NCBI GenBank assembly: GCA_043823825.1 | Contig: JBDRTU010000052.1 | Coordinates: 1 to 44,588, forward strand | Origin: JBDRTU01 sp043823825 | GTDB taxonomy: Bacteria > Patescibacteriota > Patescibacteriia > Veblenbacterales > UBA10138 | Length of the DNA: 44,588 nucleotides | Direction of reading: 5' to 3' | Shown: positions 34,692-40,614 of the stretch, one piece after another | How the letters are laid out: every line of letters begins with the position of its first letter | How positions within the stretch are numbered: position 1 is the stretch's first letter | Position numbers and translations under genes: made by a program | The notes under the pieces: model-generated | Told to the model about the DNA's origin: nothing | Seen by the model: the letters and a program-made list of their open reading frames with translations, nothing else | The model's database searches: none

Positions 34692-34730
34692 TCCCCCAAG
34701 TTGTGCGGAGTACAACTTGGGGATTTTTTT
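34692..34730 (+). terminator. Terminator of the variable-protein operon
   Basis: CCCCAAGTTGT (34694-34704) pairs perfectly with ACAACTTGGGG (34712-34722), followed by ATTTTTTT. Confidence 0.92.
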
Positions 34731-34801
34731 ATATAATTAATATGGCTACTACAATCGGTCCGCCTTGGGTGGATAGCGGTTTGCCAACATAACGAAACTG
34801 C

Positions 34802-34831
34802 TTACTTTGTTCTAGAGAATATTTCTATAAT
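34802..34831 (+). promoter_or_regulatory. Candidate promoter of the TR RNA
   Basis: TTACTT (34802-34807), an 18-base spacer and TATAAT (34826-34831) lie about 100 bases before TR. The predicted start is near 34838. It lies after the variable-protein terminator, so the TR RNA is likely an independent transcript. Confidence 0.5.
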
Positions 34832-34935
34832 AATTTTATAGGATGCTTCTAAACACAGCCCGCCGACGGCGGGATAACTCAAGTAACTTTGTAAAAGGTT
34901 GCTGGCGAATATGGACGGGGCAAGGTAATAAAACG

Positions 34936-35055
34936 GGTTCCCGCAATGCCGATGGTAATGTGCCGAACGTGAACTGGAACGACGACAAGCTGAACGTCAA
35001 TTGGACGAATCCTGACAATCAGAACGACAACCTGCGTTCTCGTGCAGAAGTTTCG
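34936..35055 (+). repeat. DGR template repeat (TR)
   Basis: This is the non-coding donor of sequence for VR1 and VR2. It holds 34 adenines in 120 bases, 17 of which are changed in VR1 and 20 in VR2. Read in the VR frame it is rich in AAC and AAT codons, the usual DGR design that gives wide amino-acid choice while avoiding stop codons. A frame across it (34843-35106) is open but is a by-product of the homology. A hairpin starts 2 bases after its end. Confidence 0.96.
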
Positions 35056-35056
35056 G

Positions 35057-35091
35057 AAAAACACCTGGTCTTAATTAGGCTTGGTGTTTTT
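35057..35091. terminator. Bidirectional hairpin after TR and after the avd-like gene
   Basis: AAAAACACC (35057-35065) pairs with GGTGTTTTT (35083-35091). It ends the plus-strand TR RNA and overlaps the stop codon (35090-35092) of the avd-like gene on the minus strand, so it may serve both. It could also take part in cDNA priming, which in known DGRs needs RNA just 3' of TR. Confidence 0.65.
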
Positions 35092-35428
35092 ATTTACTAT
35101 TATTAAGGTACTTTATCCAACCATTAGTCATTTTAGAAAGATTTTGTAGGTCGGTTTCCATGTCCAAATAGGTTTTACTTTCTACAATGTGTAAATTGTT
35201 ACTTAGACGAATTAATCTTTTTAAAATTTCTAATTTTATTCGCAGTGTTTTAAGCGGGGCATTTTTTTGGCTTCCAGATTCAAATGATGCAGTAATACAT
35301 AATTCTATAGTTTCTAGACAGATATTTTCAATTTTTAAGTATATTCCATAATGGTCGCGCTTCGTCATTTTTGGTCCCAACTGGTAAACTGTTTGGTAGA
35401 AAGTTGTTAGTTTATGCACCAAAGGCAC
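35090..35428 (-). CDS. avd: DGR accessory protein, Avd-like four-helix bundle
   Basis: A 112-residue basic helical protein of the Avd / 23S-rRNA-intervening-sequence four-helix-bundle family. Characteristic blocks are DHYGIYLKIENICLETIELC, LRIKLEILKRLIRLSNNLHI and the C-terminal LSKMTNGWIKYL. Avd forms a barrel-shaped pentamer that binds the DGR reverse transcriptase and the TR RNA and is needed for mutagenic retrohoming. The start is GTG at 35426-35428; an internal ATG at 35368 would remove the first helix. It lies on the strand opposite to TR and RT, with its 5' end inside the 5' end of the RT frame, an arrangement different from the co-directional order of the Bordetella phage DGR. Confidence 0.88.
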   Translation of the reverse strand: MPLVHKLTTFYQTVYQLGPKMTKRDHYGIYLKIENICLETIELCITASFESGSQKNAPLKTLRIKLEILKRLIRLSNNLHIVESKTYLDMETDLQNLSKMTNGWIKYLNNSK

Positions 35429-36483
35429 GTCAAAAGTGTCGGGGGGGGGGGGGGCGATACTGGAAAAGTTTTGGTCATAATATTTTTGAAAAAATAATTA
35501 ATTTAGAAAATTTGTTTTTAGCTTGGCGAGAGTTTAGGCGCGGTAAACGAAGTAAATTAGATGTACAGAAGTTTGAATTTAAGTTAGAAGACAATTTATT
35601 TACTATTCATGATCAGTTGGCCAGTGGGATTTATGTAAATAACCCCTATGTTTCTTTTTATATTACCGATCCGAAATTGCGGCATATTCATAAAGCTAGT
35701 GTTAGGGATAGAGTAATAAATCAGGCGGTATTTCGTGTGTTATATCCTATTTTTGATAAAGTTTTTGCATATGATTCGTATTCTTGTCGGGATAATAAGG
35801 GGTTACACAAAGCAGTTGATAGATTAGAGTTATTTTTAAGGCGCGTTAGTCGAAATTATCAAGAGCCAGTTTGGGTGCTTAAATGCGATGTTAAGAAATT
35901 TTTTGATTCTGTTGATCAGGAGCGATTATTTGGCTTTATTTGTAAAAGATTATTTGACAGACGAGCGTTGGATTTGGTTGAGAGAATAATTAGTAGTTTT
36001 TCTGTTAGTGCTGGTAAGGGGTTGCCGCTAGGAAACGTTACCAGCCAGTTGTTCGCCAACATTTATTTGAATGAACTGGACCAGTTTATCAAACACCAGT
36101 TAAGGGTAAAATATTATTTGCGGTATTGTGACGATTTTATTATTTTAGATAATGGTAAAAAATATTTATCTGGATTAATTGATAAGATTAACGAGTTTTT
36201 AAAGAATAATTTAGAGCTGGAATTACATCCAAGAAAAATTATCATTAGAAAATACCGGCAAGGTATAGATTATTTGGGTTATGTTTGTTTGCCACATTAT
36301 CGGGTGCCGCGCACCAAAACTAAACGGCGGATATTAAGGGTATTGGTGGGGAAAAGTTATTTAGTTAAACAGGGGCGTTTTAGTCAAACGATTTTTTATA
36401 GCTCTCTCCAATCTTATTTTGGAGTTTTAAAACATTGTCGAGGGTTTAAGGTTAAGCAGCAGATTTTATCAGTAATTAAATAG
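35371..36483 (+). CDS. DGR reverse transcriptase
   Basis: The coding region from about 35470 is a typical DGR reverse transcriptase. It has ITDPKLRHIHKASVRDRVINQ, YSCRDNKGLHKAVDRL, LKCDVKKFFDSVDQERL (first catalytic Asp), LPLGNVTSQLFANIYLNELD at 36022-36081, where DGR enzymes have LGN-TSQ instead of the QG-x-x-x-SP of other RTs, YCDD at 36124-36135 and YLGYVCLPHYRV near the C-terminus. The 5' end is uncertain. The open frame begins at TTG 35371 and passes through a run of 14 G (35441-35454). ATG 35414 is out of frame with the RT at this tract length but would be in frame with 12 or 15 G. The gene ends 2 bases before the lexA stop codon on the other strand. Confidence 0.92.
   Translation: MVPTGKLFGRKLLVYAPKARQKCRGGGGRYWKSFGHNIFEKIINLENLFLAWREFRRGKRSKLDVQKFEFKLEDNLFTIHDQLASGIYVNNPYVSFYITDPKLRHIHKASVRDRVINQAVFRVLYPIFDKVFAYDSYSCRDNKGLHKAVDRLELFLRRVSRNYQEPVWVLKCDVKKFFDSVDQERLFGFICKRLFDRRALDLVERIISSFSVSAGKGLPLGNVTSQLFANIYLNELDQFIKHQLRVKYYLRYCDDFIILDNGKKYLSGLIDKINEFLKNNLELELHPRKIIIRKYRQGIDYLGYVCLPHYRVPRTKTKRRILRVLVGKSYLVKQGRFSQTIFYSSLQSYFGVLKHCRGFKVKQQILSVIK
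35441..35454 (+). repeat. Homopolymer of 14 G at the start of the RT frame
   Basis: Fourteen consecutive G in an AT-rich setting. Tracts of this length change length easily by slippage. It lies between the candidate start codons and the conserved RT sequence, and upstream of the avd-like GTG on the other strand (as C14). A sequencing or assembly artefact is possible. Confidence 0.9.
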
Positions 36484-36485
36484 CA

Positions 36486-37070
36486 TTATTTATATTTTCT
36501 AATAACCGCGGTTACTACGCCGGCGATTTTTAGTTCTTCTTTGGCTGTGACTATATGAAATCTTTTATTAGCCGGCACCAACACCACTTGTCCGCCGCGT
36601 TTTTCAAAATATTTTATAGTCCATTCCCTATCAACTTCAGCTACAACAATGTCGCCATGTCTTGGTTCACGGCCGCGCTCTAAAATCACCATATCTCCGG
36701 GTTGAATACCAGCATCAATCATAGAATCACCCGTTACTTTTAGCATAAAACTAGCTTCTTTATTTCTTATTAACCAATCATCAAGCGACAGAGTATCTAC
36801 CATTTCTTCTTCAGCCGGGCTGGGGAAACCAGCTTGAATAGTACCGAGTAGTTTTAACGGCAATAGTCGTTTCCCAGGTAGTAGCTTACCTAAATAATCT
36901 TTTTTCGCCCAACCAAAAGAAAACCATTTTTGGGCCAAACGCTGAGCCGCAAACTTGGATTTGAATTTACAAAAATTTGCTATCTCAGTATAACTAGGCA
37001 TGCGCTGGTTTTGCCCATAAAATTTTTGTAGCTTTTCTAAATATAGATTGTTATTAGGTGGTCGTCCCAT
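36486..37070 (-). CDS. lexA: LexA-type repressor with S24 autoprotease domain
   Basis: A 194-residue protein with an N-terminal helix-turn-helix (PSYTEIANFCKFKSKFAAQR) and a C-terminal peptidase S24 domain. The self-cleavage site Ala80-Gly81 is in GTIQAGFP, the catalytic Ser116 in KVTGDSMIDAG and Lys153 in EWTIKYF. RecA-stimulated cleavage inactivates such repressors during DNA damage. An 18-bp palindrome (37080-37097) lies 10 bases before ATG over the promoter, which indicates autoregulation. The last coding bases face the end of the DGR reverse transcriptase gene, 2 bases apart. It could regulate the general SOS response or the neighbouring genes; the DNA-binding helix is unlike E. coli LexA. 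Confidence 0.88.
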   Translation of the reverse strand: MGRPPNNNLYLEKLQKFYGQNQRMPSYTEIANFCKFKSKFAAQRLAQKWFSFGWAKKDYLGKLLPGKRLLPLKLLGTIQAGFPSPAEEEMVDTLSLDDWLIRNKEASFMLKVTGDSMIDAGIQPGDMVILERGREPRHGDIVVAEVDREWTIKYFEKRGGQVVLVPANKRFHIVTAKEELKIAGVVTAVIRKYK

Positions 37071-37079
37071 ATAGTATTA

Positions 37080-37097
37080 AGTGTACTATCGTACACT
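37080..37097. promoter_or_regulatory. Palindromic LexA operator candidate
   Basis: AGTGTAC-TATC-GTACACT has perfect 7-base arms. It covers the upstream part of the lexA promoter, whose likely -10 is TACTAT at 37071-37076. I found no second full copy in the window. Confidence 0.65.
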
Positions 37098-37239
37098 AAA
37101 TAAGTCAAGTAAATATAATCCACACCAAGTACTACTTAGTAGATATAGATAAAGATCAATTTTAATTACGCACGCCTCGTCATGTATATCCTACCCGGGG
37201 CGAACTTATACAGAGTCAAGTACTCTTTTGGCAAAGTGC

Positions 37240-37245
37240 TACAAT
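37240..37245 (+). promoter_or_regulatory. Extended -10 of the glycosyltransferase gene
   Basis: TGC-TACAAT (-10 at 37240-37245) lies 8 bases before the chosen ATG 37254, so the mRNA would be essentially leaderless. No clear -35 is visible. Confidence 0.5.
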
Positions 37246-37253
37246 TATCATAT

Positions 37254-37994
37254 ATGCTGAAGATCTTTGGTTTACCAATTTCTGATATTTCTTATTCTGA
37301 AACAATAAATCAAATCAAAACCTGGTTAAAACAGCCAGGTCAGTACTTAATAGTAACGGTCAACCCTGAAATTTTGCTACAGGCAAAAAAAGATCTATCT
37401 TATCGTAACATCCTGCAAAAGAGCTCATTATGTGTGCCTGATGGTTTTGGGATAATTTTGCTTTCTTACTTAATTGGCAAAGCTTTAACCAAGGGAAGAG
37501 TGCGAGGGGTGGATTTGGCTGACCATTTAATGAGTAATGCATTAAGTAGTGGCCATAACGTCTTTTTAATAGGAAATTCGGAAACGGTATTAACTAAGGT
37601 AGCCAGTAAGTATGAAGGTGGAATAAATTATACAGTGGGCCCAATGTTTACCAGCAAGGCGAGTTTTCCCTTAAATGATCCTGTAAATAATGAGCTTATT
37701 AATAAAATAAAGGCAGCTAAACCAGATATTCTTTTAGTTGCGTTTGGAGCGCCTAAACAAGAATATTGGCTTAATTATTATTTATCACAACTCCCAAGCG
37801 TTAAGGTTGGAATCGGAGTAGGGGGAAGTTTTGATTATTTAGGTAAAAAGGTTGGACGAGCACCTAGTTTTTTCCAGAAGTTGGGTTTGGAATGGTTTTG
37901 GCGAGTACTTAGACAACCTTGGAGATTGATTAGAATAATACGTGCAGTGATAATTTTCCCAATATTAGCCATTTTTGACCATTTTAAGCACTAA
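37254..37994 (+). CDS. WecG/TagA/CpsF family glycosyltransferase
   Basis: A GT26 enzyme of 246 residues: VTVNPEILLQAKKDLSYRNI, LCVPDGFGIILLSYLIGKAL (with the catalytic Asp region), VFLIGNSETVLTKVASKY, DILLVAFGAPKQEYWL and GVGGSFDYLGKKVGRAP. Members add N-acetylmannosamine or a related sugar to a polyprenyl-linked GlcNAc on the inner membrane face, for teichoic-acid linkage units or surface polysaccharides. The frame opens at 37182, but I start at ATG 37254, where the family sequence begins and which lies just after an extended -10. The C-terminal basic and hydrophobic helices probably attach it to the membrane. Confidence 0.88.
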   Translation: MLKIFGLPISDISYSETINQIKTWLKQPGQYLIVTVNPEILLQAKKDLSYRNILQKSSLCVPDGFGIILLSYLIGKALTKGRVRGVDLADHLMSNALSSGHNVFLIGNSETVLTKVASKYEGGINYTVGPMFTSKASFPLNDPVNNELINKIKAAKPDILLVAFGAPKQEYWLNYYLSQLPSVKVGIGVGGSFDYLGKKVGRAPSFFQKLGLEWFWRVLRQPWRLIRIIRAVIIFPILAIFDHFKH

Positions 37995-38001
37995 AAAGCA
38001 G

Positions 38002-38021
38002 ATTGTTCCACGTGGAACAAT
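38002..38021. promoter_or_regulatory. parS-like site 1
   Basis: ATTGTTCCACGTGGAACAAT is a perfect 20-bp palindrome. Its central TGTTCCACGTGGAACA matches the ParB-binding parS consensus TGTTNCACGTGAAACA except for one symmetric base pair change. It lies about 12 kb from dnaA. Confidence 0.8.
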
Positions 38022-38052
38022 TGGCAAAAAAACCTTGATTTTATTGATATAA

Positions 38053-38080
38053 TTGACTGTTTTCATTATTTAGCTATAAT
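38053..38080 (+). promoter_or_regulatory. Promoter of tRNA-Ala(GGC)
   Basis: TTGACT (38053-38058), a 16-base spacer and TATAAT (38075-38080). Transcription would begin near 38087, about 30 bases before the tRNA. Confidence 0.7.
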
Positions 38081-38118
38081 ATACAAGCAAGATTTACAAA
38101 ACATTAATTTATGGTTAT

Positions 38119-38194
38119 GGGCCCATAGCTCAGTTGGTAGAGCGCTTCCATGGCATGGAAGAGGTCAGGAGTTCGAGCCTCCTTGGGTCCACCA
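38119..38194 (+). tRNA. tRNA-Ala (anticodon GGC)
   Basis: Acceptor GGGCCCA/TGGGTCC, D arm GCTCAGTTGGTAGAGC, anticodon stem CTTCC/GGAAG with loop ATGGCAT, variable loop AGGTC, T arm AGGAG-TTCGAGC-CTCCT, and encoded 3' ACCA. Confidence 0.95.
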
Positions 38195-38276
38195 CGTAAA
38201 GCTCACTCGGTTCGGCACGTGGCAAGCCACTTAACGAATCAGCGGGGTTTTTCAGATTTGCTTCCAGACAGTATCC

Positions 38277-38296
38277 ATTGTTCCACGTGGAACAAT
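38277..38296. promoter_or_regulatory. parS-like site 2
   Basis: The same 20-bp palindrome as at 38002-38021, 275 bases away, with the tRNA between them. The surrounding sequence is not repeated, so these are two separate sites rather than a duplication. Confidence 0.8.
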
Positions 38297-38355
38297 TGGA
38301 GATATTTTGGTAAATTTGGCTAATTTTGGCTAATATTAAGTGTCGTTATATAAAA

Positions 38356-38408
38356 AGGCCCGACTCATAAAGTGTAATTACTAGTACTTACTTCAAAGTC
38401 GGGCTTTC
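38356..38408. terminator. Inverted repeat, possible bidirectional terminator
   Basis: GCCCGACT (38358-38365) pairs with AGTCGGGC (38397-38404), with A-rich sequence before and TTT after. The inner sequence has a weaker AAGT/ACTT stem. It may end the tRNA-Ala transcript. The rest of the 38195-38550 gap shows no gene. Confidence 0.55.
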
Positions 38409-38550
38409 TCAGGCTAACTCACTGGCACGTACACTATTTGCCCTCACGAAACATTGGTATTTTGAGCCTATGTGATATTAGTCTTTGTGAATTATTTTAT
38501 TTTACCTGTCCAGTACATTAGACTGCACCAGACGAAATTATAATAGCGTA

Positions 38551-38591
38551 TTGACATTTTTTCATTAATACTATATACTAGTATATAGTAT
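38551..38591 (+). promoter_or_regulatory. Promoter and overlapping palindromic operator of the CsoR-like/trx operon
   Basis: TTGACA (38551-38556), 17 bases, TATACT (38574-38579). ACTATATACTAGTATATAGT (38570-38589) is a perfect palindrome that continues to 24 bp (38568-38591) and covers the -10. It ends directly at the ATG of the regulator gene, a clear autoregulation layout. Confidence 0.75.
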
Positions 38592-38861
38592 ATGAATATA
38601 AAATGTGATATTAAAGAAGTTAGCCAGCAATTTAATCGTTTACAAGGGCAAATTGAGGGTATTGGCAGAATGATACAAGATAAACGAGACTGTTCAGAAG
38701 TAATTCAACAAATTGTGGCAGTCAGGGCAGCGCTGGAGCGGTTGGGACGTTTATTGTTGGAAGCCGAAGCTACTGGATGTTTTGGATCAGGGACTAGCTC
38801 TCAAGATAAAATAAAAAAACTTGAGCGTACAGTTGCTCAATTATTTAAAATTACTTCTTAA
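38592..38861 (+). CDS. CsoR/CstR-like (DUF156) repressor
   Basis: An 89-residue all-helical regulator of the CsoR/FrmR/CstR family: FNRLQGQIEGIGRMIQDKRD, CSEVIQQIVAVRAALERLGR. Cys34 and Cys63 are in the places of the two conserved Cys ligands, but the His that completes the copper site of CsoR is replaced by Glu59. A Cys pair without the His is what is seen in persulfide-sensing CstR, and the two genes downstream encode thioredoxin and thioredoxin reductase. I therefore favour a thiol or sulfur sensor over a copper sensor. It is followed by trxA after 26 bases. Confidence 0.83.
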   Translation: MNIKCDIKEVSQQFNRLQGQIEGIGRMIQDKRDCSEVIQQIVAVRAALERLGRLLLEAEATGCFGSGTSSQDKIKKLERTVAQLFKITS

Positions 38862-38887
38862 ATTCTTAACTTTTAATTTATCAAAGT

Positions 38888-39211
38888 ATGCCAGAAATAA
38901 CTTTAACTGATCAAAATTTTGAAGACGAAGTTTTAAAAAGTGAGGTACCGGTATTGGTTGATTTTTGGGCGCCTTGGTGTGGGCCGTGCCGAGCACAAGG
39001 TCCGGTTGTAGAAGAGTTGGCAAAAGAAATGGAGGAGCAGCGTGTTAAAATCGGCTCGCTTAATATTGACGAGAATAGCGCTACTCCTGGTCAGTATAAT
39101 ATTTTAAGTATTCCCACGATTGCCATTTTTAAAAATGGAAAAATTATTGAGCAGTTTGTGGGTGTGCAAGCTAAGGATAAATTAAAGCAGGCGTTAGAAA
39201 AAAACGCTTAA
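38888..39211 (+). CDS. trxA: Thioredoxin
   Basis: A 107-residue thioredoxin with the active site WAPWCGPC (Cys31, Cys34), cis-Pro in SIPTIAIF and the typical VDFWA strand. The usual GPCK/R following residues RAQGP differ slightly from RMIAP in E. coli. It reduces protein disulfides in the cytoplasm and is reduced by the product of the next gene, 7 bases downstream. No Shine-Dalgarno sequence is evident before its ATG. Confidence 0.95.
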   Translation: MPEITLTDQNFEDEVLKSEVPVLVDFWAPWCGPCRAQGPVVEELAKEMEEQRVKIGSLNIDENSATPGQYNILSIPTIAIFKNGKIIEQFVGVQAKDKLKQALEKNA

Positions 39212-39218
39212 GATTATC

Positions 39219-40211
39219 ATGACTTCAGAAGATAAAAATTTAAAACATTACGATGTTATTATTGTTGGCGCAGGCGCTGCAGGCTTAACCGCAGCGCTTT
39301 ATACTTCTAGGCGAGCAATGAAAACATTATTGATTACAGTTGATATTGGTGGGCAAGCAGCGGCGACTGATGAAATAGAAAATTATCCAGGAGTTGGTTT
39401 GGTTACTGGGCCTGATCTAATGAACAAGTTTAAAGAACAGGCAGAAAAGTTTGGTACACAAATTATTTATGCTGAAGTTAAAAAAATCAGTAAAGACCAA
39501 GAAGATGGAAAATCGCTTTTTACAGTGGCGACTAATACGAAGGAGTTTAAAGGGCATACTATCATTCTAGCTTTTGGTTTGGCGCATCGGCATTTAGGTG
39601 TGCCTGGAGAAGAAGAATTTGGCGCCAAAGGAGTAAGCTATTGCGCTACCTGCGATGCGCCCTTGTTTAAAAATAAGCCAGTAATGGTAGTAGGTGCTGG
39701 TAATTCAGCAGTGGATGCAGCGCTACTGTTGGCGAAGATTTGCCCCAAAGTTTACTTAGTGCACCGTAGTGAAAATTTTAGAGCCGAAGCATATTTGGCA
39801 GAGCAATTAAAGCAAGATAATATTGAACTGGTGTTAAATAGTGAAGTAAAAGAAATAAAAGGCGATCAGCGTGTTAAAAGTGTAGTAGTGCAAGAGAGTA
39901 AACAGCCGGATAAAACAAGGGAAATTAAGGTAGAAGGAGTGTTTGTGGAAATAGGATTTGTTGTAAATGCTAAGTTGATTGGGGGTTTGGTAGAGTTGGA
40001 CGAACGCAAGCAAATTAAAATTTCTCGCGATTGCGAAACATCAGAACCAGGCATTTTTGCCGCTGGCGACATTACTACTATTTCTTATAAACAAATTGTT
40101 ATTTCAGCCGGCGAAGGCGCTACCGCGGCTCTTAAAGCTTATGAGTATTTACAAAAAACCCGCGGTTTCCGCAGCGTAAATATTGATTGGGGAAGGGCTA
40201 GTGGCAAATAG
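39219..40211 (+). CDS. trxB: Thioredoxin reductase
   Basis: A 330-residue flavoprotein of the low-Mr class. The FAD motif is VIIVGAGAAGLTAALYTSRR, the redox-active Cys pair is C142 and C145 in YCATCDAP, the NAD(P)H motif is VMVVGAGNSAVDAALLLAK and the C-terminal FAD segment is GIFAAGDITTISYKQIV. HRSENFRAEAYL follows the nucleotide motif, where NADPH-specific enzymes have HRRDxFRA; the cofactor preference is thus uncertain. With trxA and the CsoR-like regulator it forms a thiol-redox operon. Confidence 0.94.
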   Translation: MTSEDKNLKHYDVIIVGAGAAGLTAALYTSRRAMKTLLITVDIGGQAAATDEIENYPGVGLVTGPDLMNKFKEQAEKFGTQIIYAEVKKISKDQEDGKSLFTVATNTKEFKGHTIILAFGLAHRHLGVPGEEEFGAKGVSYCATCDAPLFKNKPVMVVGAGNSAVDAALLLAKICPKVYLVHRSENFRAEAYLAEQLKQDNIELVLNSEVKEIKGDQRVKSVVVQESKQPDKTREIKVEGVFVEIGFVVNAKLIGGLVELDERKQIKISRDCETSEPGIFAAGDITTISYKQIVISAGEGATAALKAYEYLQKTRGFRSVNIDWGRASGK

Positions 40212-40267
40212 CCCATGGCTAAATAGCGTATGGCGAATGGCTTATAGTTAAAATAGTTCACAGTAGC

Positions 40268-40390
40268 GTCATTGCGAGTCCGCCTAGGGCGGACGAAGTC
40301 ATCCCTTTGGGAGATCACCCATAGTGTGACAATCTCCCTAAATTATGATTCCCGTCCCTTTTCCTTGTTATTCTCGTGAAAACGGGAATC
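40268..40390. repeat. Cluster of short palindromic repeats
   Basis: Contains GTCCGCCTAGGGCGGAC (40278-40294, same pattern as 4971-4987) inside a CATTGCGAG...GACAATCTCCC unit, and a second element GATTCCCGT (40347-40355) paired with ACGGGAATC (40382-40390). Both resemble small non-coding repeats common in many bacterial genomes. No gene lies in 40212-40614. Confidence 0.6.
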
Positions 40391-40489
40391 CAGAAACAAA
40401 ACATTTAATCAGTAATTTCTAATTCGTATAATATACAAACTCTTGACTATATTACGAAAACACTTCGCATAATAACGAGTTATATGAAA

Positions 40490-40552
40490 TTTGTTCACCA
40501 CCTAAAAACGCAGATGCTAACGCAAGATAGAAAAATTGAGAGTTGGCGCCCC
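40490..40552. repeat. Left composite inverted repeat around the dehydrogenase-like gene
   Basis: TTTGTTCACCACC (40490-40502) and AGTTGGCGCCCC (40541-40552) recur inverted at 41587-41599 and 41566-41577. The inner spacer is longer on the left (38 bases) than on the right (9 bases). Confidence 0.8.
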
Positions 40553-40614
40553 TCGATGTTTTCCCTGCTACAATCAGAAAAGCATTTATATAATTCCCCT
40601 TATTCTATAATCAG

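Larger units (their letters stand above)
34641..34935. other. Gap between variable protein 2 and the template repeat
   Basis: Besides the terminator and the TR promoter this gap holds an unused ribosome-binding-like AAAGGAG (34675-34681), which could mark a lost third target gene, and a 16-codon frame (34742-34792, MATTIGPPWVDSGLPT) with no evidence of expression. The part 34857-34935 reads into the TR and is probably the 5' part of the TR RNA. Confidence 0.4.

Noticed and set aside
34843..35106. Open frame of 87 codons across the template repeat
   Set aside because: It mirrors the coding frame of the variable genes because TR is their homologue. No ribosome site or family sequence supports it upstream of TR, and the TR is a non-coding template.
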